Shown here piece after piece: positions 44,506 through 53,459 of a stretch of 56,649 nt of DNA (the stretch's first letter is position 1; every line of letters begins with the position of its first letter). The notes beneath the pieces were generated by a model that did not search any database, was not told where the DNA came from, and saw nothing but the letters and a program-made list of their open reading frames with translations. The translations under genes and the position numbers were made by a program. The stretch is from Clostridia bacterium 41_269 (GTDB taxonomy: Bacteria; Bacillota; DTU086), in the NCBI GenBank assembly GCA_001508005.1, contig LGEZ01000014.1, positions 1-56,649 of the forward strand. Reading direction: 5' to 3'.

Positions 44506-45019
44506 AAGCTACATCATACTGCACCATACGGGAGCAGAGGAAAAAGACGCCCAGCAGGTGCGTAAAAACCATCTAAGCAGGGGATGGAGGGACGTTGGCT
44601 ACAACTATATAATCGAGAGGGACGGCACCGTTGTAAAAGGAAGATCCCTTGAACTGCCCGGTGCCCACTGTGCTGCTTCAGGAATGAACCATAAGTCTGT
44701 GGGGATTGCCTTAATTGGAAATTTTGAAGTTCGAAGCCCCACGGAGCAGCAGATAAAAGCTCTCATTTCCCTTCTAAAAAAACTAAAAAAAGAATTGAAC
44801 TTTCCAGAAAAGAACATCCTGCCCCACAAAAATGTCCCTGGAGCAAAAACTCTCTGTCCTGGAAAGAATTTTCCCTTTTCCCGGCTTTTAGAAAGCCTAA
44901 AAGGAACAGAGAGATTGTGGAAAGTTCAGTGTGGTGCCTTCAGCTCCCGAAAAAAAGCGGAGGAATTTGCTGAAAAGCTTAAAAAAATGGGAATTAGCTG
45001 TTTTGTGGTGGAACCGTAA
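44492..45019 (+). CDS. N-acetylmuramoyl-L-alanine amidase with SPOR domain
   Basis: The 175-residue enzyme has an Amidase_2 domain: zinc His in YIILHHTGAEEKD, GYNYIIERDGTVVKGR, H in ELPGAHCAASGMNHKSVGIA, and LCPGKNFPF. A SPOR domain follows (WKVQCGAFSSRKKAEEFAEK). No signal peptide is seen; with the YvrJ protein, a holin/endolysin-like pairing is conceivable. GTG 44492 behind GGGGGAGG. Confidence 0.88.
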   Translation: MNYPRSYIILHHTGAEEKDAQQVRKNHLSRGWRDVGYNYIIERDGTVVKGRSLELPGAHCAASGMNHKSVGIALIGNFEVRSPTEQQIKALISLLKKLKKELNFPEKNILPHKNVPGAKTLCPGKNFPFSRLLESLKGTERLWKVQCGAFSSRKKAEEFAEKLKKMGISCFVVEP

Positions 45020-45029
45020 AAAGTCTTGC

Positions 45030-45057
45030 TTGACATCGAACATATGTTCCCTATAAT
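45030..45057 (+). promoter_or_regulatory. LexA (SOS) operator inside a consensus promoter
   Basis: TTGACA at 45030-45035 and TATAAT at 45052-45057 are perfect, with a 16-base spacer. CGAACATATGTTCC at 45037-45050 fits the Firmicutes LexA consensus CGAACRNRYGTTYC at all positions and fills the spacer, so bound LexA would block RNA polymerase. Confidence 0.88.
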
Positions 45058-45085
45058 AGAGATAGAATTGGAAAGGGGTGGTTAA

Positions 45086-45721
45086 ATGCCGAAGAAAATA
45101 GACCTGAGCGGGATATGGCGCAGTGTAGCAGGTTTTTACCCATATTACGATGAAAATGGCGGCAACTGTACCCGGATTCTCCTGGATGACGGCAGGGAAA
45201 TTTCATATGTGAGAAAAACCAAAAGCATTCTAAAGGGGCTTGCTGAAATTTTTGCTGTGGACCTCATATCTCTGCGGCGGCGATATGGAAGCATAGTGGG
45301 AAAGAAAAACTGCATACCCCTTCCCCTCCATGGGGAGTTTATAGTAGTTCCCCTAAAAGTGCGCAGGACCCTTTCCAAAGATCAGGGGGCTTTGGGATAT
45401 GTAGTCCTGAATAAGGTGGTGGATTGCATAGAGGAAGGAGAAGGAGAAGCTAGATGCAGCCTAAAGCTTGTAGGGGGAACTTTTTTTCCATGTATGGAGA
45501 AAATTATCACCGTAAAAAACAGACTTAGGGACGCACAATTTATTAAGGAAGAGTATTACCGATTTTTCAGCTCCTGCAGTTTGAAAAATGGGTCCGATGA
45601 AAGCCAAAGGGGTATTCTTTCCCCAGGAGGATTGGTAGTTTATCACCTTCACTGCTGTTCGAAGGATTACCCGCTTGTTAGAGTTGAACAGGATCTGGTA
45701 AAAGATTGGAAGAAAGAATAG
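45086..45721 (+). CDS. SOS-controlled protein of unknown function, distantly ComK-like
   Basis: I do not recognise this 211-residue protein with confidence. It is basic, has ten Cys and no membrane segment. The region DLISLRRRYGSIVGKKNCIP, then EFIVVPLKVRRTLSKDQGA and GYVVL follows the ComK layout (…S..FFGSSYAGRK… …IFLFPTLS… CGWIS) only loosely. ATG 45086 follows GGAAAGGGG. A LexA box overlaps its promoter, so it should be induced by DNA damage. A competence-like regulator is one hypothesis; a DNA-damage checkpoint protein is another. Confidence 0.5.
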   Translation: MPKKIDLSGIWRSVAGFYPYYDENGGNCTRILLDDGREISYVRKTKSILKGLAEIFAVDLISLRRRYGSIVGKKNCIPLPLHGEFIVVPLKVRRTLSKDQGALGYVVLNKVVDCIEEGEGEARCSLKLVGGTFFPCMEKIITVKNRLRDAQFIKEEYYRFFSSCSLKNGSDESQRGILSPGGLVVYHLHCCSKDYPLVRVEQDLVKDWKKE

Positions 45722-45817
45722 GGTTCAAAAATTTTTACTTTTTTTATAATTGATTTCCATAAATTTGGTGCTGTAAAATTTGAGCAGGGAAGGCTGCATA
45801 TAAGGAGGAGAAAGGCT

Positions 45818-47338
45818 GTGTTAAAAATTATGTACAGCAATGCAGTTAAAAAAGCTGCTGCCGCTTCAGTACTGGCTCTGCTTTTTATTTTTATAATCTG
45901 CCCCTTTGCGGAAGCAGCCGATTCTTACGATCTTCTTCAGGAAGTGCGGAATATAATCCGCGAATATTACTATCAGCCTGTAAATGAAAGGATTTTATAC
46001 AGCAGTGATGATGTGGAGCAGTTAGTGGAGTTTCTAGGAGATCCCTACACCAAGTATTTTTCTCCTGAAGAGTATCAGGAATTTATGGAGGATACCAATA
46101 GTTCTTACGGCGGCGTGGGGATGGAACTGGGCATAAAGGACGGAGCACTGGTAATAATTAGTGTTTTTAAAGGAAGCCCAGCAGAGGCTGCCGGACTTAA
46201 GCCCGGAGATATTATAACTGCCGTGAACGGCAAAAGCATCTATGGAGAAAGTCTTGACAGCGTTGTGAGTATGGTAAGGGGTGAACCGGGAACCAGGGTT
46301 ACCCTTACTGTTGTTAGGGGAGAAAAAAGCTTTGACGTTACATTGACCCGCAAAATTATTGAACTGGAAACGGTGGAATATGGACTTTTGGACAGCGGAG
46401 TGGGATATATCAGGATCACCACCTTTTCTTCCGATGTGGGAGAGAAAACTGAAAAGGCATTGAATGAACTTAAAGCCAGGGGCGCCAGAGGTATAATTCT
46501 TGACCTAAGAAACAATCCAGGGGGTTATCTTTCCTCAGCCCTGGAAGTTGCCGACCTTTTTCTTCCTCGGGGTAAAACCATAATGTTTGTAAAAAACAGC
46601 AGAGAAATTATAAGGCTTGCTGCAGAAAGGCCATTAATTAACACCTTACCTCTTGTGGTCCTTGTGGATCACGGCAGTGCAAGTGCTTCAGAAATTGTGG
46701 CTGCTGCTGTTAAAGAAAATAATGCTGGTATTTTAGTGGGCACCACTACATTTGGGAAAGGGACTGTACAGACCATAATTCCCTTGGACAGCGAAGCTGG
46801 GGCAGCCATTAAGATAACTACTGCTGAATACCTTTCCCCATTGGGTAGAAAGATAAACGGTATAGGAGTAGTCCCCCACTATGAGATTTGGGATCCTGAT
46901 CTTCAGCTTAAAGCGGCAGAGGCCATACTGCTTGGTCATGCACAGAGCGTGGGCAGCTATGGAGGAAGGCTCATAGTTGTGCCCGATGACGGTGCTGCAT
47001 ACTTTAACGGAAAGCTTGTGGCTTCTGGGGAAAGGATTTTTATTTATAAAGGAAACCTTATGGTGCAGGCACGGCTGATTGCCGAAGCCTTTGGAGGAAG
47101 CATGGTTTGGAATCCTCAGAAAAAGGAAGCTGTTCTGAGCCTTGGAGGGCAGAAAATTTATATGGATCTTAAGAAAGGGACTGTAAAGATTGATGGGAAA
47201 GAGGTTAAACTGACGGCAGCACCGAGGATAGTAAATGGAAGGGTTTATATACCCCTCCGTTTATTGTCAAACGTCCGTGGGTTTTCAGTTTATTGGGATG
47301 CCGGCAGCCGAAGGGGTATAATATCACGGCAGCAGTAG
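45818..47338 (+). CDS. C-terminal processing protease (S41) with CuAO_N domain
   Basis: The 506-residue protein has a signal peptide ending near FAEAAD (residue ~30), a PDZ domain (residues ~90-170: GVGMELGIKDGALVIISVFK, SPAEAAGLKPGDIITAVNG), the S41 core with catalytic Ser in HGSASASEIVA near 285 and Lys in TFGKGTVQ near 313, and a C-terminal CuAO_N domain (VNGRVYIPLRLLSNVRGF). GTG 45818 follows GGAGG. The repeat copy B follows directly. Confidence 0.9.
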   Translation: MLKIMYSNAVKKAAAASVLALLFIFIICPFAEAADSYDLLQEVRNIIREYYYQPVNERILYSSDDVEQLVEFLGDPYTKYFSPEEYQEFMEDTNSSYGGVGMELGIKDGALVIISVFKGSPAEAAGLKPGDIITAVNGKSIYGESLDSVVSMVRGEPGTRVTLTVVRGEKSFDVTLTRKIIELETVEYGLLDSGVGYIRITTFSSDVGEKTEKALNELKARGARGIILDLRNNPGGYLSSALEVADLFLPRGKTIMFVKNSREIIRLAAERPLINTLPLVVLVDHGSASASEIVAAAVKENNAGILVGTTTFGKGTVQTIIPLDSEAGAAIKITTAEYLSPLGRKINGIGVVPHYEIWDPDLQLKAAEAILLGHAQSVGSYGGRLIVVPDDGAAYFNGKLVASGERIFIYKGNLMVQARLIAEAFGGSMVWNPQKKEAVLSLGGQKIYMDLKKGTVKIDGKEVKLTAAPRIVNGRVYIPLRLLSNVRGFSVYWDAGSRRGIISRQQ

Positions 47339-47421
47339 ATCCTTTTGAAGAAATTTGTGGGCAATATCTCTTCTGCAGTTTTCTCACTCCAGAACTCACA
47401 CTGGACATCCCTAAGCAAAGG

Positions 47422-47586
47422 GTTAGGGGCAAAGCCGGACCGCTCCAAATTCGACATCCCATCTCAGTTGGGGCTGGCGCTTACCTCCTATTCGCGCCTT
47501 CCGGTTTTGCCTTACGCTTTGCCAAGAGCTGCTAGCCAGCGCTCGTTAAGTCGTTTCGCAAACTGCAGCAGAGACCTGCTAAGGTT
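47422..47586 (+). repeat. Dispersed structured element, copy B (candidate ncRNA)
   Basis: This copy aligns gap-free with positions 1-165. The P1, P2 and P3 stems are kept: in P1 the A-U at position 13 becomes G-U and the G-U at position 7 becomes G-C; in P2 the C-G at position 23 becomes U-G. It lies 83 bases after the S41 protease gene and is followed by a terminator at 47611. Short open frames over it are not credible. Confidence 0.6.
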
Positions 47587-47610
47587 ATAAAAAGAGTTGT
47601 CTTCAGTTTG

Positions 47611-47645
47611 GGCAGCAGTAAATCTGCTGCCTTTATTTTTTATTT
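47611..47645 (+). terminator. Terminator after repeat copy B
   Basis: GGCAGCAG-TAAAT-CTGCTGCC is followed by a long T-rich tract. It ends either the protease transcript or the candidate ncRNA. Confidence 0.85.
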
Positions 47646-47672
47646 TTTTATATATTTTTATATAAGTTTTTC

Positions 47673-47734
47673 TGGATAGTTTATCCAAAGGGTGCTATAA
47701 TTTTTTTAGCAAAAAAATGACCAAGCGGTCATTT
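47673..47734 (+). promoter_or_regulatory. Promoter and TetR-type operator of the export operon
   Basis: TATAAT at 47696-47701 is the -10. A perfect inverted repeat AAATGACC-AAGC-GGTCATTT lies at 47715-47734, just after the expected start, and TGGATA-GTT-TATCCA at 47673-47687 covers the -35. TGACC-N4-GGTCA is a common TetR-family operator, and a TetR gene ends this operon. Confidence 0.75.
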
Positions 47735-47762
47735 GTTTTTAAAGCGGGTGGGAGGTGGGTTT

Positions 47763-48842
47763 ATGGATGCATTTTCTACAATTAAACTTAAAAAGCTGGC
47801 AGTGGTTGTTTTGGCTGCGGCTTTGCTTTTTGGAGGGTATTATATCTTTAATAACTATTTTTATGAAAATGAACAGGCTCAAGCAAAGGATAAAAACAAG
47901 CTGACCGCTGTGGGAACTGTTGAAGCAGTTTCTGCCAATGCTTCATTTAAAATGGCAGGAAGAATTGAAAAGATGTATGTAAAAGAAGGAGACAGGGTGG
48001 AAAAAGGGCAAATTTTAGCGGTTCTTGACAACAGTGAGATCAGGGCTAAAATTGCCCAGGCTGAAGGAGCCTATGAAGCGGCGCTGGGACAGGTGGAGGC
48101 TGCCCAAAAAGCGGTTGCAGCTGCAGAAAGTCAGGTGGAGGCTAAAATTGCCCAGCTCAAAGCTAAAGTAGCCCAAGCAGAGGTGGGTCTTTCTGATGCT
48201 AAGCAGAAGCATGAAAGGGCAAAACAGCTCCATGATGGTGGAGTCATATCCGATGCCCAGTATGACGAAGCAGTAAATAACTTGAAGGTTGCAGAAAGCA
48301 CTCTAAAAGAGGCACAGGCGGCACTGCAGGAAGCTACTGCTGCAAAGAAAAACATTGAAGTGGCAAAGGCAAACTACGAAGCTGCCCTGGGACAAAGCAG
48401 GCAGGCAGAAGGAGCCATCCAGGAAGCAAAGGCTTATCTCAACAATACATATTTAAGGGCTCCCATGTCAGGGTATATTACCGATAAATTTTTGGAAGAA
48501 GGGGAGCTCGTAAACGCCGGAACCCCTGTATTTGAAATTTCGGATCTAAAAAATACCTACGTAAAGGTATTTGTAAGTGAAGATAAAATAGGAAGAGTAT
48601 TCTTGAACCAGGAAGCGGAAATAACTGTGGATGCTTTTCCCGATAGAGTATTTAAAGGGAAGGTTACATGGATAAGCAGTGCTGGAGAATTTGCTGTAAA
48701 AAAAGCTGTTAGCGAAATGGACAGCCACGACATTCGGAGCTTTGAAGTGAAGATAGAGGTTCCCAATCCTGACCTGGAATTAAAAGTGGGAATGACTGCA
48801 GAAGTTAAATTTATAGAAAAGAAAGAAGGTTGCAGGAAGTGA
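47763..48842 (+). CDS. HlyD-family membrane fusion/efflux adaptor
   Basis: The 359-residue protein has an N-terminal membrane anchor (LAVVVLAAALLFGGYYIF), a biotinyl-lipoyl half (GRIEKMYVKEGDRVEKGQIL), a long Ala-rich coiled-coil hairpin (residues ~95-225), the second lipoyl half (LRAPMSGYITDKFLEEGELV) and a beta-barrel. In this gene context it links ABC-2 permeases to substrate export. ATG 47763 follows GGGAGG. The operator upstream suggests TetR control. Confidence 0.92.
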   Translation: MDAFSTIKLKKLAVVVLAAALLFGGYYIFNNYFYENEQAQAKDKNKLTAVGTVEAVSANASFKMAGRIEKMYVKEGDRVEKGQILAVLDNSEIRAKIAQAEGAYEAALGQVEAAQKAVAAAESQVEAKIAQLKAKVAQAEVGLSDAKQKHERAKQLHDGGVISDAQYDEAVNNLKVAESTLKEAQAALQEATAAKKNIEVAKANYEAALGQSRQAEGAIQEAKAYLNNTYLRAPMSGYITDKFLEEGELVNAGTPVFEISDLKNTYVKVFVSEDKIGRVFLNQEAEITVDAFPDRVFKGKVTWISSAGEFAVKKAVSEMDSHDIRSFEVKIEVPNPDLELKVGMTAEVKFIEKKEGCRK

Positions 48843-49555
48843 CCAAAGAACAGCTAGTGGTTAAAGTGGAGAATCTGGTGCAGAGGATTGGAAAGAAAGA
48901 GGTTCTTAAGGGAATATCCTTTGAGGCTGCGCCTGGTGAATTCTATGGAATTTTCGGCTATGGGGGTTCAGGAAAAACGTCCCTTCTTCATATTATCGGG
49001 GGCATAGAAAAGTTCACCAGGGGAACAGTGGAGGTGCTGGGCTTTAATGTAAGAAAAACTGAAAGGTTTAAAAAATATATAGGCATAGTGACCCAGAAGC
49101 CGAGCCTCTTTAGGGATCTTCGGGCAGGGGAAAATATAGAGTTCATCGGATCTTTAAAGGGTGCAGATATGAAGGGAGCAGCGGACCTTGTGGATAGGCT
49201 GGGCTTAAAGGATCATCTTAAGGAGCCCACTGCAGCACTGGATGCTGGTCTTTACAAGAGGCTTTCCTTGGCCTGTGCCCTTTTGGGTCCGCCTAAGCTT
49301 CTCCTTCTTGATGAACCATTTTCAGGAATAGAACCGGAATCCCAAAAGCTCATGCTTAAAGAAATAAAGGATTTTGTGGACGGTGGAGGTACCTGCATTG
49401 CCTGCTTCAGCAGTATTGAAGCCTGCGGTGCCGTAAGTTCCTGTGTATGGCTTGAAAACGGTATTCTTACTCCCATGAACCCTTCAGGTCTTCGGCAGAA
49501 ATGGGAAGAAGAGATCAGAAATCTTTATGAAAAAAGGGATGGGGAAAATGCTTAG
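48830..49555 (+). CDS. ABC-2 exporter ATPase with degenerate signature motif
   Basis: The 241-residue ATPase has Walker A GYGGSGKTS (unusual; normally GPNGAGKT) and Walker B LLLLDEPFSGIEPE. The ABC signature LSGG is missing; the position reads LDAGLYKRLSLACALL. It may work with reduced activity or in a heterodimer, but no second ATPase is present in the operon. TTG 48830 or GTG 48839 could start it; it overlaps the HlyD stop and the next gene. Confidence 0.88.
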   Translation: MQEVTKEQLVVKVENLVQRIGKKEVLKGISFEAAPGEFYGIFGYGGSGKTSLLHIIGGIEKFTRGTVEVLGFNVRKTERFKKYIGIVTQKPSLFRDLRAGENIEFIGSLKGADMKGAADLVDRLGLKDHLKEPTAALDAGLYKRLSLACALLGPPKLLLLDEPFSGIEPESQKLMLKEIKDFVDGGGTCIACFSSIEACGAVSSCVWLENGILTPMNPSGLRQKWEEEIRNLYEKRDGENA

Positions 49556-50690
49556 GAAAGTCTTTGCTGTGGCGGCAAGGGAATTTCAGCTCATATGGAG
49601 GGACAATGCTTTAAGAAGAATATTATTTTTTGTTTCAATCCTGTCCCTGCTTCTTTTCTTTGCAGTTTACAACGCCCAGGTGCTCAGGGGAATCCCCACA
49701 GCTGTTCTGGATCTCGATGGTTCACCCCAGAGCCGCGAAATGCAGCAGAGCATTGAAAACTGCGAAGATCTGAAAGTGGTGCTGTATCCCACGAGCTATA
49801 AGGAACTGTGCAGTATTATTGAAAAGGGAGAAGCGGTGGTAGGCATAGTGATCCCTGAGAACTTCGGCAGGGATGTTACCGCAGGAAAGGGTTCAAAAAT
49901 ACTGAGCGTCATAGACGGAAGCAACCTCATATATGCAAACAATGCTGTATCAGCGGTTCTTACCGTGGCTCGAACTCACAGCGCTGAGTTGGGGGTTAAA
50001 ACACTGATTTCTAAAGGTGTACACTACAGCAGAGCTCAATATGCCCTAATGGGCATTACCTTCAGGGATGAACCCTGGTTTAACCCAACCTTAAACTACG
50101 CCTTTTTTGTGGTTTTGGCTATGGCTTTAAATATCTGGCAGCAGTGCTGCACCATAACGTCAACCTACAATATAATCGGTGAAATGGGGGCTGAAAGCTG
50201 GCTTCAGATAAAAGCTCTGGGTGTATCAAAATTTCTTTTCTTTTTCAGCAAATCTTTAGCCCACATAGCGGGGTTTATGCTGGCAGTAATCCCCCTCTAC
50301 ATCACAGCCTTTGGAATGTATAAGGTACCCCTTGAATGCAGTCCTGCCCAGCTGATGCTGTTTACCTTTGTTTTTGCAGTATCAGTTCACAGTTTGGGAA
50401 CGCTGATTTCTGCCCTTTGCAGTGATTCTGTTAACGCTGTGAGAATCGGGATGGTAATTGCGCTGCCTTCGTTTATTCTTTCTGGTTATACCTGGCCTTT
50501 AGAAGCCATGCCTGTTTTTGTGCAGAAGGCTGCAAAGTTTTTCCCCCAGACATGGTTCTTCCAGGGTTTCAGCCTTCTGGTTTTCAAAGATCCAGGATGG
50601 GAAGCCCTAAAGCCCTATATCCTTATTCTCGTGGGCATGTCGTGCATCTTTTACCTGCTGTCTACAGCGGTGGTAGCGGTCCGTAGCTGA
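49527..50690 (+). CDS. ABC-2 type permease (first)
   Basis: The YhhJ-like protein has one N-terminal membrane segment, a large extracytoplasmic domain (TAVLDLDGSPQSREMQQSIE, VGIVIPENFGRDV, VIDGSNLIYANNAVSAVL) and five C-terminal membrane segments with the family motif LPSFILSGYTWPLEAMP. Starts at ATG 49527, 49539 or 49548 are possible; the first overlaps the ATPase gene. Confidence 0.88.
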   Translation: MKKGMGKMLRKVFAVAAREFQLIWRDNALRRILFFVSILSLLLFFAVYNAQVLRGIPTAVLDLDGSPQSREMQQSIENCEDLKVVLYPTSYKELCSIIEKGEAVVGIVIPENFGRDVTAGKGSKILSVIDGSNLIYANNAVSAVLTVARTHSAELGVKTLISKGVHYSRAQYALMGITFRDEPWFNPTLNYAFFVVLAMALNIWQQCCTITSTYNIIGEMGAESWLQIKALGVSKFLFFFSKSLAHIAGFMLAVIPLYITAFGMYKVPLECSPAQLMLFTFVFAVSVHSLGTLISALCSDSVNAVRIGMVIALPSFILSGYTWPLEAMPVFVQKAAKFFPQTWFFQGFSLLVFKDPGWEALKPYILILVGMSCIFYLLSTAVVAVRS

Positions 50691-50742
50691 TTTAAAAGCT
50701 TGCTTAAAGAACGGTAAACAGTTTTAGGGATGGTGAACAGTT

Positions 50743-51945
50743 TTGCGGCAGATACTGAACATTGCTTTTTATGAGGTGCTTTACATATTCAGAAATAGGG
50801 TGCTGACCCTTATGGTTTTGGTGGTGCCACTTTTTTATGCTGCTGTTATGGGTACAGCCTATGTAGAAGGAATTTTTGACAGCATACCCATAGGCATCGT
50901 TGACCTAGACCATTCGCAGCTCAGCCGTGAGCTGGTGGATGATTTTAAAAACTGCCCCCAGTTCAGCGTTAGAGAAGGAGTAGAAAACTACCGAGTACTT
51001 GAAAGAGAAGTGAGGGAAGGTAGGTTAAAAGCCGGTGTGGTTATTCCTGAAAACTTTGAAAATGATGTTATAAACAGCAGGGGAACAGAGGTGCTGGTAG
51101 CCTACGATGCGTCTAACCTTATCTCTGCATACAACATCAGAAAAAATGCCCTTCAGGTGATCAACACCCTAAATGCCCGCTGTGCTGCTTCATACCTTGC
51201 GGGAAAAGGAATGACAGAAGGAGAAATCAAAAGCACCCTGGATGCGGTGAGCTATGAATATCAGGTCTGGTATAATCCCACTTTAAATTACGCTGTTTTC
51301 ATTTTCCCCGGCATTATAATGATGGTCATTCACCAGATAGGAATGTACAGTGTTGCACTTTCGGTAACCAGAGAGAAAAATTACAACTCCTGGGTGCAGT
51401 TTGTTTCATCCCCTGTGCCGTCGTGGAAAATATATTTGGGCAAATCCCTGCCCTACTTTATTTCAAACTTTTTTAATTACGGACTTCTTCTGTGGTTTGC
51501 CTCCGAATTTATAAACATAAAAATAAAGGGTAGTACTTACATTCTGGTACTTCTGGGCTTTTTGTACGTTGCTACGATAACTTCTATAGGATTCTTCATT
51601 TCCGTTCACTCAAAAAACACCCTTCAGGTTACACGGTATATGCTTCTGCTGTCAGTACCTCTGTTTATGATTTCCGGATTTACGTGGCCAAAGGCCTATA
51701 TGTCTCACTGGGTGAGTGCTGCTGCTGATGCTGTGCCCTACACTTGGATGGCAGAAGGCATCAGGCTTGCAGCAATAAAGGGTCTGGGATTGGAATATTT
51801 AAGAAAAACCATTAAAGTTCTTTCTTTGATGGCCGTTGTTTCTGTATTCCTTGGAGCAGTTTTTTCCAAAAGAGAAAAACCAAAAGAGAGGATAAGATTT
51901 GGGTTTAATGGAGACAGCTATTTTCCCAAAATTGAAAAGGTTTAA
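50743..51945 (+). CDS. ABC-2 type permease (second)
   Basis: A paralogue of the preceding gene with the same topology and motifs: GIVDLDHSQLSRELVDDFKN, AGVVIPENFENDV, YDASNLISAYNIR, and SVPLFMISGFTWPKAYMSHW. The two permeases probably form a heterodimer with the HlyD adaptor, as in YbhSR- or YhhJ-type exporters. TTG 50743, with AGGGATGG ten bases upstream. 52 bases separate it from the first permease. Confidence 0.88.
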   Translation: MRQILNIAFYEVLYIFRNRVLTLMVLVVPLFYAAVMGTAYVEGIFDSIPIGIVDLDHSQLSRELVDDFKNCPQFSVREGVENYRVLEREVREGRLKAGVVIPENFENDVINSRGTEVLVAYDASNLISAYNIRKNALQVINTLNARCAASYLAGKGMTEGEIKSTLDAVSYEYQVWYNPTLNYAVFIFPGIIMMVIHQIGMYSVALSVTREKNYNSWVQFVSSPVPSWKIYLGKSLPYFISNFFNYGLLLWFASEFINIKIKGSTYILVLLGFLYVATITSIGFFISVHSKNTLQVTRYMLLLSVPLFMISGFTWPKAYMSHWVSAAADAVPYTWMAEGIRLAAIKGLGLEYLRKTIKVLSLMAVVSVFLGAVFSKREKPKERIRFGFNGDSYFPKIEKV

Positions 51946-51991
51946 TATAATTAATCCTACATGGGTATTCTGCAGTTCAGGGTGATAATTT

Positions 51992-52603
51992 ATGGATGTT
52001 GAGGAAAAGAAAAGGGATAAAAGGGAGCGGCTTTTAAAAGCAGGAGCCGATCTATTTGCACAAAAAGGGTATCATTCTGCGACCGTTGAGGAAATAACCC
52101 GCAGGGCTGATGTGGCAAAGGGCACCTTTTACCTTTACTTCAAGGACAAAACAGATCTGATGAACAGCATACTTAAATGGCTTTCAAAAAGACATGAAGA
52201 GAGTGCGGAAAAATTAAATTCCATTAAATGTCCCAAAGAAAGAATAAGAAAGTACATAGAAAATGAAATTAGATTTTATGAGGAAAACGCTTCCTTTGCC
52301 AGACTTAACATAAATGTGCTGGGTATGGTGGACTCTTCTTTTCTTGATTGGTACATGAATATACAGAAAAGGCACGTGAGCTTTCTTAAAAGCGCAGTTG
52401 AAGAAGGGTGCAGGAAAGGAATTTTTGACGTTGAGGATCCCTTTAGGACTGCGGTGTTTCTGCGGGGAGCGGTTTTTATGTTTTTGGCATACAGAGTCTT
52501 TAACTTGGACACAAGCAACCCGGCAGATGAAGCAGAATTTATAATGAACCTATTTTTAAAGGGAGTAGAAAAAGGCGATAAAAAATTAATAGATGACCAT
52601 TAA
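51992..52603 (+). CDS. TetR-family transcriptional regulator
   Basis: The 203-residue protein has the TetR N-terminal HTH (RERLLKAGADLFAQKGYHSA, TVEEITRRADVAKGTFYLYF) and a helical ligand domain. It ends the export operon and probably represses it through the TGACC-N4-GGTCA operator at 47715-47734. ATG 51992 follows AGGGTGAT. The inducing drug or lipid is unknown. Confidence 0.9.
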   Translation: MDVEEKKRDKRERLLKAGADLFAQKGYHSATVEEITRRADVAKGTFYLYFKDKTDLMNSILKWLSKRHEESAEKLNSIKCPKERIRKYIENEIRFYEENASFARLNINVLGMVDSSFLDWYMNIQKRHVSFLKSAVEEGCRKGIFDVEDPFRTAVFLRGAVFMFLAYRVFNLDTSNPADEAEFIMNLFLKGVEKGDKKLIDDH

Positions 52604-52767
52604 TTAAGGGATCTATGGAGATAGGAGGCTCCTATAGTAAGCGGCGCCTATATAATTTTTTAAAGATTGGAGCGGAAAGTTAAGAGACGGAAGCTTTTAT
52701 TTCCAAAGGTCTTAGAGAAACTGTTTAATTCCTGATTCCTTTGGGATCTGGGAACTTTTTTATTTAG

Positions 52768-53206
52768 AGATCTGACAAGGCAGAAGCTGCATCTGCTGTT
52801 GCTCGTTTAATTGAAAAGGAAAAAGTTTCTGCAATTATCGGTTCGTGGGGTTCATCTTTTTCCATTGCTGCAGGTAATATTATAAAGGAAGAGCAGGTGC
52901 CGGCAGTGGGCGTTTCATGTTCTAACCTTCTGGTTATTCGGGATTCTTTGATCCCTCAGTAACCTTTACACCTGAATCCAAGAAATTCCTTGAAGCTTAC
53001 GAAAAAGAGTATCCCGATAAGGAACCTGCTGCTGTTACCCCACTGGGGTACGGTGCATACATCTTGATACTTGATGCCGTTAAGAGGGCAAACTCTGCTG
53101 ATCCAAAAGCTATCTGTGATGCTTTAGCAGAGACAAAGAATTTCATTGGAGCAGCTGGAGTTATCACCCTGGATGAAAACGGTGATGCCATTAAGGATGC
53201 AGTCTA
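52768..53206 (+). pseudogene. Remnant of a branched-chain amino-acid ABC binding protein (LivJ-like)
   Basis: Translated pieces read SDKAEAASAVARLIEKEKVS, then AIIGSWGSSFSIAAGNIIKE and, after a deletion and frame change near 52935, FDPSVTFTPESKKFLEAYEK through LGYGAYILILDAVKRANSAD to ENGDAIKDAV. These are parts of the family's N- and C-terminal halves. The start, the middle and an intact frame are missing. Its presence next to the CRISPR leader suggests past rearrangement. Confidence 0.7.
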
Positions 53207-53459
53207 ATTTTGCCTCTGCTGCATTAAGGTTTCCTAAATATAGAACTGAGGAAAAAAAGAATGAGGAAAAAAGGTTCATACGCTTATCGAACTTGAGAAA
53301 CAATAAAGAAGAAATAAAAAAGATCTGGCATGTGTATACGAACTTTTCCCCAGGCTAAAGGAGCGCTCGTGGCAGCTAGCAGGACTTTGTCTGGAGGAGA
53401 GCAGTAGATGCTTGCAGTGGGAAGGGCGCTCGTGTCCTGCCCTAAAGTTCTGGATTATA
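53207..53459. other. Gene-free stretch between pseudogene and CRISPR leader
   Basis: No gene is supported. A nine-base direct repeat GCGCTCGTG occurs at about 53364 and 53428, and GCAGGAC (53380 region) is complementary to GTCCTGC (53434 region), so the stretch could fold. Nothing identifies it. Confidence 0.35.

Noticed and set aside
47293-47590. Two small open frames over repeat copy B
   Set aside because: The corresponding frames in copy A contain stops or differ; differences follow RNA pairing, not codons.
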